From Phycisphaerales bacterium (GTDB lineage Bacteria > Planctomycetota > Phycisphaerae > UBA1845 > Fen-1342), in NCBI GenBank assembly GCA_016795025.1, contig JAEUIR010000002.1:17244-81243 (forward strand): a stretch of 64,000 nucleotides of DNA, read 5' to 3'. The position numbers and the translations under genes are program-made. The notes beneath the pieces were generated by a model. That model searched no databases, had not been told where the DNA came from, and saw only the letters and a list, made by a program, of their open reading frames with translations. The number at the start of each line of letters is the position of its first letter. Position 1 is the first letter of the stretch. This document shows positions 8,815-17,128 of the stretch, one piece after another.

Positions 8815-10242
8815 TCACACGGGCGCTTGTTTTCCGGGAAAGCGCACCTCCCAACAACCCTTTCCATCCGGAAAGACCTTGTCCGGATTGCACAATCGGC
8901 GCGGATTCAGCATATCGCGCACCCGCAGCATCAGGCCGATCTCCGCCGGCGAGAATTGCATTTCCAGAAACTCGATCTTCTCCACGCCGATGCCATGCTC
9001 GCCGGTGACCGTGCCGCCACGGCGAATGCACGATCGCAAAATTTCGCAACTGGCTGACAGCGCTCGGCGAACTTCGTCCGGGTCGCGCTCGTCGAACATG
9101 ATGTTCGGATGGATATTGCCATCGCCCGCATGCACAAGATTCGCGATCCGCAGACCGTGCCGCACCGCCACTTCTCCGATTTCGCGAATCAGATCGGGCA
9201 GCTCGCTGCGCGGCACAACCCCGTCCTGCGTGCAATAGCTCGTCGTCAACCGCCCCAGCGCGCCGGCCGCTCGTTTGCGAGATTTCCACAACAGCGCTCG
9301 CTCAGCATCATCCTTCGCGACCCGCACGGTGCGCGCTCGATTTGCGTTGCAAATGTTCAGCACGTCGCGCGTCGCTCGCTCGATCCCGCTCGACGGGCCA
9401 TCCACCTCGATGATCAGCACAGCGGCCGCATCCTGCGGAAAGCCCACCTGATACGCCGCTTCGACCGCCGTCAGCACGCCGTGGTCCATCATTTCCATCG
9501 CCGCGGGAACAATTCCCGCCGCGATCACGTCGCGCACGGTGTGCGTCGCGTCATCCAGCGTGTCAAAGACCGCCAGCATCGTTCGCACCGCCTCGGGCAG
9601 GCGAGTGAGCCGCACGATCGCCGCCGTGACGATGCCGAACGTGCCTTCACAGCCGACGACGAAGCCGGTCAGGTCCGGCCCATGAAATTCATCAGCCTCG
9701 CCGCCGACACGACGCAGCCCGCCGGCTGAGTCGACGAATTCAACCCCCAGCACATGATCGACCGTCACGCCGTATTTGAGCGTGTGCGGGCCGCCGGCGT
9801 TCGTCGCGACATTGCCCCCGATCGTACACGCCTGTTGACTCGATGGATCCGGCGCGAAGTGCAGGCCGCTCGACTCCACCGCCCGCGTCAACCGCTGGTT
9901 GATCACGCCGGCCTCAACTTCCGCAATGCGATTGCGAAGGTCGATGCGGCGAATCGCCCGCATCCGGTTCAGCGAAATCATGACAGCGTCGTCGCGCGTC
10001 AGCGCCCCGCCGGCCAACCCGGTCCCCGCGCCGCGCGGTACAAACGGCGTGTCGAATTCATTGCACAATCGCACAATGGCCGCAACCTGCTCCGCGGAAC
10101 CCGGCAGCACAATCAGTCCCGGCCGGCGGCGCACGAGCGTAAACGCGTCGGCCTCGTACACGCGGCGCTCGTCGGCATCGGACACAACGGCATCCGGCCC
10201 GGTAATGTGCGCGATTTGATTAATCAGATCGGACGAGATCAT
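8815..10242 (-). CDS. glcD: Glycolate oxidase FAD subunit GlcD (FAD-linked oxidase)
   Basis: A 475-residue FAD-linked oxidase of normal GlcD length. The PCMH FAD-binding domain is visible in FVPRGAGTGLAGGAL, QQACTIGGNVATNAGGPHTLKYGVTVDHVLGVEFVD and FVVGCEGTFGIVTAAIVRL; the C-terminal oxidase half has VHAGDGNIHPNIMFD, GTVTGEHGIGVEKIEFL and MLNPRRLCNPDKVFP, all signature positions of the GlcD / D-lactate dehydrogenase group. It would oxidise glycolate (or D-lactate) with electrons passed to the quinone pool through GlcF. It is first in a two-gene run with glcE. The substrate is inferred from the glcDE pairing; D-lactate dehydrogenase is the main alternative. Confidence 0.9.
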   Translation of the reverse strand: MISSDLINQIAHITGPDAVVSDADERRVYEADAFTLVRRRPGLIVLPGSAEQVAAIVRLCNEFDTPFVPRGAGTGLAGGALTRDDAVMISLNRMRAIRRIDLRNRIAEVEAGVINQRLTRAVESSGLHFAPDPSSQQACTIGGNVATNAGGPHTLKYGVTVDHVLGVEFVDSAGGLRRVGGEADEFHGPDLTGFVVGCEGTFGIVTAAIVRLTRLPEAVRTMLAVFDTLDDATHTVRDVIAAGIVPAAMEMMDHGVLTAVEAAYQVGFPQDAAAVLIIEVDGPSSGIERATRDVLNICNANRARTVRVAKDDAERALLWKSRKRAAGALGRLTTSYCTQDGVVPRSELPDLIREIGEVAVRHGLRIANLVHAGDGNIHPNIMFDERDPDEVRRALSASCEILRSCIRRGGTVTGEHGIGVEKIEFLEMQFSPAEIGLMLRVRDMLNPRRLCNPDKVFPDGKGCWEVRFPGKQAPV

Positions 10243-10264
10243 CGAAACGTGAGTATACCGGTCT

Positions 10265-10367
10265 CGGGGAGCACCGGCGTCTCGCCGGTCGTCTCTGTTC
10301 GATCAGAGCGAGACCGTAAGGGAGCGGTTGCCTGGAAGCACCGCGTAGCATCGAGTCAGGCGCTCTT
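10265..10367 (+). repeat. Interspersed ~103-bp repeat, copy A
   Basis: The element begins CGGGGAGCACCGGCGTCTCG, continues through TGTTCGATCAGA, the core GAGACCGTAAGGGAGCGGT and a GAAGCAC segment, and ends GGCGCTCTT. A second copy in the same orientation lies at 11026-11127, a partial copy (core to end) on the minus strand at 30368-30440, and the first module alone at 56424-56449. The core forms a hairpin. It lies between glcD and the unknown gene at 10442. Confidence 0.7.
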
Positions 10368-10441
10368 GCCGAACGCCAAACACAGCGCCACCCATGAGGC
10401 AGTTTTGCCTTCGAATTGTGACTCGCGCGTACTGGCGTCCC

Positions 10442-11005
10442 TCACTTCTCCCGCCAGCTTCCCAGCTTCACGCCATTAACCGTCGGCAAATCAATCTCCG
10501 CAATGCGCCATGCTTCGCCCTCGCGCACGAATGTGAATCGCCACCCCGTCGCCACCCAGCCGGAGCCAAAATCCGGATGAACAATGTCGCATTGATAGGC
10601 GGCCAGCGCCACAAACCGGCTCACGCCGCTCTCTGCGATCTCCAGCGACAAGCGCCGCACCGTATTGACCTTGATATCCTGCAAACGCGAGCGCGCCAGG
10701 TTCACAAACTCCGCACGAGACATCGGGCCGGCGGCAAAACTGCTTGCTAACGCCGCATCGAGCCCGGACACATCTGCGCGCGGCACTCCCTGCTCGATCG
10801 CCCCCAGCACTCGCGCCGCGTGCTCGCGCTGCGTCGTCACAACAACCTGAACGATCAGCAGAACACCGCTGATTCCGAGCGACGCAAGCAGCGGCCGCGC
10901 GCTTCCCCCGCGCCGCCACCAGACGAGCAGCCAGAAGTTCGACACGAAGAGCACAACGCCGAGTGCGGGCAACGATTCAAGAAAGACCCATCGAATCAGA
11001 CTCAA
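10442..11005 (-). CDS. Unknown membrane protein with a C-terminal soluble domain
   Basis: I do not recognise this protein. The likely start is the TTG at 11005, which follows a GGAGA box by 5 bases; upstream residues of the same frame are low-complexity shadow sequence and overlap repeat B. The resulting 187-residue protein has two predicted membrane helices (residues ~10-30, LPALGVVLFVSNFWLLVWW, and ~37-58) and a soluble C-terminal domain of ~120 residues ending in WRIAEIDLP..NGVKLGSWRE. The 'GWRFTFVREGEAWRIAEID' segment looks like the last strands of an NTF2/SnoaL-like alpha+beta cone; this is a suggestion only. The gene is bracketed by two direct copies of the ~103-bp repeat. Confidence 0.6.
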   Translation of the reverse strand: MSLIRWVFLESLPALGVVLFVSNFWLLVWWRRGGSARPLLASLGISGVLLIVQVVVTTQREHAARVLGAIEQGVPRADVSGLDAALASSFAAGPMSRAEFVNLARSRLQDIKVNTVRRLSLEIAESGVSRFVALAAYQCDIVHPDFGSGWVATGWRFTFVREGEAWRIAEIDLPTVNGVKLGSWREK

Positions 11006-11025
11006 AGCTGTCTCCGGGCGTTGTC

Positions 11026-11127
11026 GCGAGCATCGGCATCCTGCCCGCCGCCTTTGTTCGATCAGAACCGCGACCGTGTGCGACGGTCGCGAGGAAGCGC
11101 ACCACAGGATTTTAGCCAAACGCTCTT
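11026..11127 (+). repeat. Interspersed ~103-bp repeat, copy B
   Basis: Same orientation and layout as copy A: a degenerate first module (GAGCATCGGCATCCTGCCCG), then TTTGTTCGATCAGAACCGCG, ACCGTGTGCGACGGTCGCG, GGAAGCGCAC and a final AACGCTCTT. The core ACCGT/ACGGT arms remain complementary although bases differ from copy A, which suggests the hairpin is what is conserved. It lies just upstream of the TTG start at 11005. Confidence 0.65.
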
Positions 11128-11301
11128 CCCCTGCGCCCGCGGAAGAGTTGTTCGCCGATCTCATCGAGTGATTGGCAACCTCCGGTCGCCCTTCGCGCGG
11201 TGAAGATCGGGCAGCTTCTTCGCCCGGCAGGGCGCACGGTGGTTTGCCCGGGGCTTCGAGCCCCTGGAAGGCGAGCCCAAGTCACGACACGCCTGACAAA
11301 C

Positions 11302-11336
11302 AAAAAAAACGCCGGCCGCGGGAGGGGCGGCCGGCG
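11302..11336 (-). terminator. Rho-independent terminator of the 11383-12222 gene
   Basis: Read on the minus strand: a perfect 10-bp stem CGCCGGCCGC / GCGGCCGGCG with a 7-base loop, directly followed by eight T residues. It lies 46 bases past the stop codon of the minus-strand NNFDID gene. It is the clearest intrinsic terminator in the window. The rest of the gene-free stretch 11006-11382 holds repeat B and a GGGGCT-TCG-AGCCCC hairpin near 11250; I see no gene in it. Confidence 0.88.
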
Positions 11337-11382
11337 CGGGTGTGTTTAGTTGTACGGTTACTTCGGGAGAATCATTCGGCGA

Positions 11383-12222
11383 TCATCCGCCTGAAAGCAG
11401 CAGGACGAATGCATCGATGTCGAAATTGTTGACCAGCCCATCGTTATTGGTGTCGGCGTTCAGGCGATCGCAATTCGGAAATTGCACCGCATATGCGTTC
11501 GCATCCGACAGCGCCAACACGAACGGATCGATATCGAAGTTATTGACGAGTCCGTCGCAATTCAAATCGCCGGGGCGGCGGTTGGATTGGCCGACGGTGA
11601 ACGTAATCGCGCTGGTTCCCGCCGTCGTCGCCCGAGCGACCGGTGAATACTGTGGAGGGTCGTTGCGCTGCGTGAGAACATTCGCGGTGACATTCGCCAG
11701 GCTGAACGTGTAGCTGCCCTCCGTCGCCGGCGCGGTGAAGCTGCCGCTGGCAATGGTTACAGCTCCCGATTGCCCGACGCCGGCCACAACGTTCGCCGAT
11801 TCGCCCATTCCGGTACCGGGGCGGGCCACGCCAAACGTATTCTGTCCGCCGCCGATCTGGATCAGGTTCCTCGCGCCGGCTGTTCCGCGCTGCACGCCGA
11901 CATAGCCGGTGGGCGAACCACCTTCGCCGGGGTTTGAGATTCCAGCCGGACGGCTGAAATTGGTCATCCCGCCTGGCACACCGCCGGCTGGCGGAATGTC
12001 GAGCGTGGCCGGGTTGGCCGCGTCCTGCACAAGATCGGTGGCGATCAGAGCCAGCCCCTGATTATTGCCGGCCGAAACCTGTAGCGAGATCGTCCAATTA
12101 ACCGTTGAGCCGGGCGCAACGGTTTGGCCGTTCTGCGGCGAAGCGAGATTCACCGTAACGGTTTGAGCCGAAGCGGCCGCCACAAAGCCGGCCAATGCGC
12201 CGGCGATCCAGAAACGAATCAT
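11383..12222 (-). CDS. Secreted protein with paired NNFDID EF-hand repeats
   Basis: A 279-residue exported protein. The ATG at 12222 follows a GGAGGA box and opens the signal peptide MIRFWIAGALAGFVAAASA-Q; the frame extends further upstream without signal-like sequence. The ~190-residue body is beta-rich: VTVNLASPQNGQTVAPGSTVNWTISLQVSAGNNQGLALIATDL resembles a cohesin- or Ig-like strand pattern, but no family is certain. The C-terminal ~65 residues carry GDLNCDGLVNNFDIDPFVLAL and ADTNNDGLVNNFDIDAFVLLL, two EF-hand-like loops at the usual spacing. Two residues follow the last repeat, so the tag is strictly C-terminal. A strong terminator follows. Confidence 0.8.
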   Translation of the reverse strand: MIRFWIAGALAGFVAAASAQTVTVNLASPQNGQTVAPGSTVNWTISLQVSAGNNQGLALIATDLVQDAANPATLDIPPAGGVPGGMTNFSRPAGISNPGEGGSPTGYVGVQRGTAGARNLIQIGGGQNTFGVARPGTGMGESANVVAGVGQSGAVTIASGSFTAPATEGSYTFSLANVTANVLTQRNDPPQYSPVARATTAGTSAITFTVGQSNRRPGDLNCDGLVNNFDIDPFVLALSDANAYAVQFPNCDRLNADTNNDGLVNNFDIDAFVLLLSGG

Positions 12223-12241
12223 CGTCAAAATCCTCCGACTT

Positions 12242-12283
12242 GGTTGTCGCGGCAGGGCGCGGTCGCGCCCCTGCCGGGCAACC
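12242..12283 (-). other. Long imperfect inverted repeat between two exported-protein genes
   Basis: Arms GGTTGTCGCGGCAGGGCGCG and CGCGCCCCTGCCGGGCAACC pair with small mismatches around a 2-base centre. On the minus strand it is 12 bases past the stop of the PEP-CTERM gene and just ahead of the ribosome binding site of the next gene, so it could be a terminator without T-run or a 5' leader hairpin. Confidence 0.5.
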
Positions 12284-12295
12284 ATGTACATTAGC

Positions 12296-12985
12296 TTAAC
12301 CGCGGCGACGGGCCAAACCCAACAGCAGCGGAGCAAAAAGCAGCAGCGACGTGGGTTCTGGGACGAGAACGAAGTCGTCCACGAACGCCGACTGCGGGTT
12401 CTGCGTTTCGAGCACACCATCCAGGAACGACGCCACCGCATGGACCGACGCGGCTCCTGCCGGCGCGGTGCCGCTGACGGTCACCTGCGTCCAATCAGCG
12501 CCATTGGCGACGAGCTGCTCGACATCGAGCACGGATGCGCTCAGCAGGACGTTTCCGGCGTCAAAAAACTCGAGCGATAACAGCGTCTGCGTGTCCTGAA
12601 GCGGATCGCCACCGGAATAAAACTGCTCGAATCGATACCAGGCCGACAGCGTGTACTGTGTTCCCGGCGTGGCCGGCACGCCCTGATGCAAAATCGCATC
12701 GACGGTGGGCGAGCCGCCTTGAATTAAACCGCCCATAAACGAGCGGAACCACAACCCGCGATCACCGCCGGTCGTGTGGTTGGCGAAATTCACAAAGCTG
12801 GCCGTGTCGAGCGGTGCGCCCGTCGCATCCACGCCGACCTCGGTCAGGGTCCAGCCGTCCGCGTCGTTGCTCTCATTAGGCGCGTCGAGCGGCAGCTCGA
12901 GGTCGCCGTTGGTGAGCAGATTTTGAGCGGACGCAAACTGTGTGATGGCGCACGCCGCCATCGCCGCGAAAAGGAAGCGTTTCAT
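12296..12985 (-). CDS. PEP-CTERM sorting domain protein
   Basis: A 229-residue exported protein with a GGAGGG box before the ATG at 12985 and the signal peptide MKRFLFAAMAACAITQFASA-Q. The mature part opens NLLTNGDLELPL..PNESNDADGWTL, the typical first strand of a carbohydrate-binding-like jelly roll (CBM4/9 style), and later has ILHQGVPATPGTQYTLSAWYRFE and FVDDFVLVPEP. The last 22 residues (VPEPTSLLLFAPLLLGLARRRG) are a textbook PEP-CTERM signal: PEP, a hydrophobic helix and an arginine cluster. In known systems this signal is cleaved by an exosortase at the inner membrane; no exosortase gene is in this window. It lies in a run of four exported proteins on the minus strand. Confidence 0.85.
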   Translation of the reverse strand: MKRFLFAAMAACAITQFASAQNLLTNGDLELPLDAPNESNDADGWTLTEVGVDATGAPLDTASFVNFANHTTGGDRGLWFRSFMGGLIQGGSPTVDAILHQGVPATPGTQYTLSAWYRFEQFYSGGDPLQDTQTLLSLEFFDAGNVLLSASVLDVEQLVANGADWTQVTVSGTAPAGAASVHAVASFLDGVLETQNPQSAFVDDFVLVPEPTSLLLFAPLLLGLARRRG

Positions 12986-13108
12986 TGAGTGCCCTCCTGC
13001 TAGTGTGGGGTGAGAGTCTTTGTCTCCCATCGGACCAGGAACAATTCGGCGGACGATCGTTGCTTCCCATTTCTGGACGATCGCCGCACAGCCAAGAAAC
13101 ACAAAAGC

Positions 13109-14386
13109 CTACGGAAGCGCCGGGCCGACCATGCGATCCAGCGTGAAGTTCGAATCGGAGCTATCCACGTCGCCGTCCTCGTCATGGTCATAAACCAAAC
13201 CGAGGAATTTCATCGGGTTATTCGAGCCGTTGAATGACGTCTGCAATGATGCGATGTCAAGGAGGTCTTCGTCATTGTCCGCGTCCACATCTGAACCGTC
13301 GAATACATTGGCGATCACCATTTCGAACGCATCGAAATACACATCGCAAGTGCCGGGTCCGAAGCCATTGATGATTGTGCCGCGGAGTCGCGAGGCGGTC
13401 TGGGCCGGCATCGTGTAGTTAATCGTGACCGGAACCCACTGATTCGTCGGCGTCCCGGAGTTCACGATGTTGGTCGTCGCAGACGCAGGATTGCCGTTCG
13501 GCACGATATCCACCTGAAACTCCGGCAGGCGTCCGGCGACCCACTCGACCTTTACGCCGGCACGTGCGTTTTCGTCGGCGTATGGCGCGGCCGATCGCGA
13601 AAAGAAATAACCAGTGATCGTCAGCGTATCTCCCGGCACAACTTCAATTTCCTGAATCAATCCGGCGGTTTGCCCGATGAACTTCGTCGTGCAATCCTGA
13701 TCGAACGCGGTAACGTCGAAGCAGTTCTTTCGGGCGCCGCTGAATGGGCTGGCGAATTCGTCCCAATTGGGCATGCCGTCGTTGCCGCTGCCGCCGATTT
13801 CGAAGCTGGGATTCTGCAACAGGTTCAAGCCGGGATTGCTGCTCAGCTCTGCGGAAACCAGATCGGCATAGGCGTTGCCGTTGGTTGTGGACTCGTCAAA
13901 ACTGATGACGACGACTTTCGCGATTTCGATGCCGGGTGGCACAGTTGTAATCAACGTGACCGGAACCCACGTGTCGACCGGATCATCCGCGTCAAAAGCG
14001 AGATTCTCTTCCGGAGGCGGAGTCTCCACGCCCGTGGGCGGGAAGAACTCGAGCTTGATTCCCGCGACGATGTTACCAGTCGGCGCCGCGTCCGCCGGAA
14101 CATAGGCCATCGCTTTCATCTGCACTTCGTTTCCAGCCACCGCATCGTAGGTGTCCTGGTACATACCTACAAAAGCGTTAACGCGGACGCTGGTTAACGC
14201 GCTAAACGACCCATCGAACAAATAATCCGTCGATTGCCCGGCGCCGCCGAACGCGTTCCAGCGCAGCGTCGTGGCTTCCGGGCCGGGGATGTCAAACGAG
14301 CCGTTTTTCAGAAATTGCTGCCGTGCGTCGGCGGGCACGCACAGAAAAAGAGCGAACAGGCTGGATGTAAATAGAATGCGCTTCAT
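13109..14386 (-). CDS. Secreted protein with two CBM-like modules and a C-terminal EF-hand pair
   Basis: A 425-residue exported protein with a GAGGAAAGAAG box and signal peptide MKRILFTSSLFALFLCVPADA-R. Two related modules start with FLKNGSFDIPG (residue ~25) and LLQNPSFEIGG (~185), each going on to ..DYLFDGS/..FDV and ending in a VPVTI-type strand; this is the layout of CBM4/9-like jelly rolls. The last ~60 residues hold two acidic loops, DVDADNDEDLLDIASLQ and DHDEDGDVDSSDSNFTL, a dockerin-like EF-hand pair different from the NNFDID type. It probably binds polysaccharide outside the cell; no catalytic domain is seen. It is second of four exported-protein genes read from the prepilin-like gene. 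Confidence 0.78.
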   Translation of the reverse strand: MKRILFTSSLFALFLCVPADARQQFLKNGSFDIPGPEATTLRWNAFGGAGQSTDYLFDGSFSALTSVRVNAFVGMYQDTYDAVAGNEVQMKAMAYVPADAAPTGNIVAGIKLEFFPPTGVETPPPEENLAFDADDPVDTWVPVTLITTVPPGIEIAKVVVISFDESTTNGNAYADLVSAELSSNPGLNLLQNPSFEIGGSGNDGMPNWDEFASPFSGARKNCFDVTAFDQDCTTKFIGQTAGLIQEIEVVPGDTLTITGYFFSRSAAPYADENARAGVKVEWVAGRLPEFQVDIVPNGNPASATTNIVNSGTPTNQWVPVTINYTMPAQTASRLRGTIINGFGPGTCDVYFDAFEMVIANVFDGSDVDADNDEDLLDIASLQTSFNGSNNPMKFLGLVYDHDEDGDVDSSDSNFTLDRMVGPALP

Positions 14387-14487
14387 TCTTCTTTCCTCTG
14401 CTCAGGCGAAGATTGACACCAACAGTGCGATTCGATTTCGTCGAAGTCGATCTGCTCCTACAGCCGCGGCGAGCGTAGACGCTGCGC

Positions 14488-15432
14488 TTACTGAAGGAAG
14501 TCGCGGCCGGCCTTGGTCAGGCCCCAGGCATAAAACGGCCGACTTCCCCACGGATCAACATCCTGCGGATTATCCGAAGGCGTCGCCGCACGTCCGTCCA
14601 AATCGTAAAACTTGCGTTTCATATAGCGCGATGCATGGCCATCGAGAAAACCAAGGTTGATTCCGCCGCTATGACGCAGTTTTTTTTCCGGCAGCGCCCA
14701 GCCGTATTCAGTCATCGGAACGGCATAGGCCGGCAGCGGAATCTTGTCCATGCGACCGCCGTTCATCGCCGGAAGCGGTTGGCCGTTGGCGTCGGTCAGC
14801 GCCTCCTGCCGATCGCCCTGCCGGATCGACGAAGTGAAGTCATTATACCAGTACTCGGTATAAAGCTCCGGAAATTCCTCGACATCCGACGGCAAATCTT
14901 GTGGTCTGTACATTGGCCAATAATTATTTCGATAGGCCGTTTGAAAGTAATAGTCATCCGACTTGCGCATGAAGTAATACGAGTTGCCGCGATTCGTGGG
15001 GTCGTTGGGGTCGCCGGACGTCAGGCCGCGGCCATAAAGCTCTCTTACGGAATTTTCCCCAACAGCGCTCGGGCAACGATACAGCTTCAGGTCTTTCATA
15101 TACGGCCAAAGGATAATGAGCTGATGGAATTGATCGTATGGGGCGTTTCGGTAGCTCGACGAGGCGCTGCCGCGAATCCACGGCAGTGCGCCGTTTTTCT
15201 CCTCGGCGTAGTAAATCGTGGAAACCATTAGCTGATGGACGTTTGACGCACATACCGACGCCTTGGCCGCTTCGCGAGCTTTCGCCAACGAGGGCAGCAA
15301 AATGCTGATAAGTAGCGCAATGATCGCAACCACGACGAGCAATTCAATGAGCGTGAATGCCGAGCGCGGCGCTGCACTGACAAATCGAGGCGTTCCCGGC
15401 GATCGGGCCCCGGCCGAATTCCTTGCCGACAT
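14488..15432 (-). CDS. Prepilin-like protein with type II secretion N-terminal cleavage/methylation motif
   Basis: A 314-residue protein whose ATG at 15432 is preceded by AGGAGTAAGGAC. After a basic leader, residues ~24-50 read [35 protein letters not shown], the type IV prepilin/pseudopilin motif with Glu at +5 (IEL), then ASNVHQLMV. The C-terminal part has [19 protein letters not shown], the 'DGHA' motif common to planctomycete prepilin-like proteins. Planctomycete genomes carry very many such genes; they are presumed substrates of prepilin peptidase and components or cargo of pilus/T2S-like machinery. A homologue is at 62443-63237. Specific role unknown. Confidence 0.85.
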   Translation of the reverse strand: MSARNSAGARSPGTPRFVSAAPRSAFTLIELLVVVAIIALLISILLPSLAKAREAAKASVCASNVHQLMVSTIYYAEEKNGALPWIRGSASSSYRNAPYDQFHQLIILWPYMKDLKLYRCPSAVGENSVRELYGRGLTSGDPNDPTNRGNSYYFMRKSDDYYFQTAYRNNYWPMYRPQDLPSDVEEFPELYTEYWYNDFTSSIRQGDRQEALTDANGQPLPAMNGGRMDKIPLPAYAVPMTEYGWALPEKKLRHSGGINLGFLDGHASRYMKRKFYDLDGRAATPSDNPQDVDPWGSRPFYAWGLTKAGRDFLQ

Positions 15433-15604
15433 GTCCTTACTCCTGCGGAGATGCGGCCGCCGTTGCGGCCAATGGCAATCGACGCTCGGGTAACTCCGCG
15501 CCGCTGCTGAGGGTCGCCCCTGACACCATATACCCCGTCCATGAGGCCGAGCGGCAGCACCGGAGTTTAACCTCAAGAAAATATTAGGCGTGTTTTTTAT
15601 GGAA

Positions 15605-15618
15605 TGCAAGCGCTTTCA
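15605..15618. promoter_or_regulatory. LacI-family-type operator upstream of the sugar locus
   Basis: TGCAAGCGCTTTCA is a 14-bp palindrome (one mismatched pair) that fits the TGnAAnCGnTTnCA operator recognised by many LacI-family regulators (CcpA/GalR/MalR types). It lies 134 bases ahead of the GH1 start and 173 ahead of the divergent prepilin gene. No LacI-family gene is in this window, so the regulator would be encoded elsewhere. The rest of the 15433-15751 gene-free stretch shows no further gene. Confidence 0.6.
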
Positions 15619-15751
15619 CAAATGCGCGCCTAAAATGAGCAGCCGGACGATCTGGCGAAATCGACTATCATGAATCGATTCGCTTCAACACATTGCGAGA
15701 CCGGGACTTACGATCTGTCGTGATTGCTGCCGAGTTCCAACAGGTGATTCC

Positions 15752-17128
15752 TTGAGCGACAAATTTCCAACCGGCGTTTTGTGGGGAGCCGCGACGGCAG
15801 CCTACCAAATCGAGGGTGCAGCTCGGACCGATGGCCGCGGACCGAGCATCTGGGACGTGTTCTGCGATACGCCCGGAAAAACGGTGGGAGGCGAGAATGG
15901 CGAGGTCGCTTGCGATCATTACCACCGATGGCGCGAAGACATCGACCTGATGCGCAGGCTAAACCTGCAATGCTACCGCTTCAGTATCAGTTGGCCGCGC
16001 GTCATGCCCACCGGACGCGGCGCGATCAACCAGCGCGGACTGGATTTTTACGACCGCCTGGTCGACGGCCTGTGCGCCGCCGGCATCGCGCCAATGATCA
16101 CGCTCTATCACTGGGATCTGCCGGCCGCTCTGCAAATGGAAGAAGGCGGATGGGAGCATGACGACAGCCCGCACTGGTTCGCGGACTACGCCGAGTTGAT
16201 ATTCAATCGCTACAGCGATCGCGTGGCGCGCTGGATCACGTTGAACGAGCCTTGGTGCAGCGTCGATGGCGGTTACTTTCACGGAGCGCACGCGCCCGGC
16301 GTGCGAGATCGGGCGCTGGGTTATCGCGTCGGGCATAACCTGATGCGGGCCCATGCCCAGGCTGTCTCGCGCTATCGTGCTTCGAAGCACTCGCGCGGGA
16401 TGATCTCGTTCGCGCTAAACACCGCGTGGTTTTTCCCGGAAACCAATTCACCCGCCGACATCGCCGCCGCCGAGCGGGCCTTGCTGAATTTTGGCGGATG
16501 GTTCGCCGATCCTGCGCATTTCGGCGACTATCCCGCCGTGATGCGCGAGCGCCTGGGCGACATGCTGCCGCGTTTCAGCGACGAAGACACGCGGCTGCTG
16601 CGCCGTTCGATGGACTACATCTCGCTGAACTACTACACGAGCGATGTGGTGCGTTACAAGCACGGCGCAGGGCTGATGGACGCCGAAATCTGCACTCCGC
16701 CTGAGGTGCAACGCACCGAAATGGGCTGGCCCGTGTACCCCGACGGATATTACAACCTGATGATGTGGCTGCACACGCGCTATGGCTTGCCCCTGATGGT
16801 CACCGAAAACGGTGCAGCCATGCCGGACAAGCCGGACAGGACCGGCTACGTCGACGACCAGGATCGGATCGCGTATCTGCAATCGCACTTCGACGCGGCT
16901 CGACGCGCGACGCGCGACGGAGTCGACCTGCGCGAATACTACGTCTGGACGCTGATGGACAATCTGGAGTGGTCCGTCGGCTACGAAAAACGCTTCGGCC
17001 TCGTCCATTGCGATCGGCGTACGCTCAAGCGAACGATTAAGGCCAGCGGGCATTGGTACGCCGACTTCATCGCCGGCGCTTGTGAGAAAACGCGGAGGCT
17101 TGCGTCCCCCGCCGGAGCGATGCGATGA
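15752..17128 (+). CDS. bglA: Beta-glucosidase, glycoside hydrolase family 1
   Basis: A 458-residue cytoplasmic GH1 enzyme starting with TTG (AGGTG box); no signal peptide. The N-terminal GH1 signature FPTGVLWGAATAAYQIEGA is intact, as are GPSIWDVF, the acid/base glutamate in TLNEPW (Glu166) and the nucleophile in VTENGAA (Glu352), and DYISLNYYTSDVVR. Length is typical. It would hydrolyse beta-linked glucosides or related oligosaccharides brought in by the ABC transporter downstream. It is first in a five-gene run and its stop overlaps the start of the next gene by 4 bases (ATGA). A LacI-type operator precedes it, suggesting induction by sugar. Confidence 0.92.
   Translation: MSDKFPTGVLWGAATAAYQIEGAARTDGRGPSIWDVFCDTPGKTVGGENGEVACDHYHRWREDIDLMRRLNLQCYRFSISWPRVMPTGRGAINQRGLDFYDRLVDGLCAAGIAPMITLYHWDLPAALQMEEGGWEHDDSPHWFADYAELIFNRYSDRVARWITLNEPWCSVDGGYFHGAHAPGVRDRALGYRVGHNLMRAHAQAVSRYRASKHSRGMISFALNTAWFFPETNSPADIAAAERALLNFGGWFADPAHFGDYPAVMRERLGDMLPRFSDEDTRLLRRSMDYISLNYYTSDVVRYKHGAGLMDAEICTPPEVQRTEMGWPVYPDGYYNLMMWLHTRYGLPLMVTENGAAMPDKPDRTGYVDDQDRIAYLQSHFDAARRATRDGVDLREYYVWTLMDNLEWSVGYEKRFGLVHCDRRTLKRTIKASGHWYADFIAGACEKTRRLASPAGAMR

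Noticed and set aside
9754..10479. Plus-strand 241-codon frame across the start of glcD and repeat A
   Set aside because: Opposite to the well-supported glcD. The part over the repeat reads STGVSPVVSVRSERDRKGAVA, a translated-repeat artefact often seen in automatic annotations.
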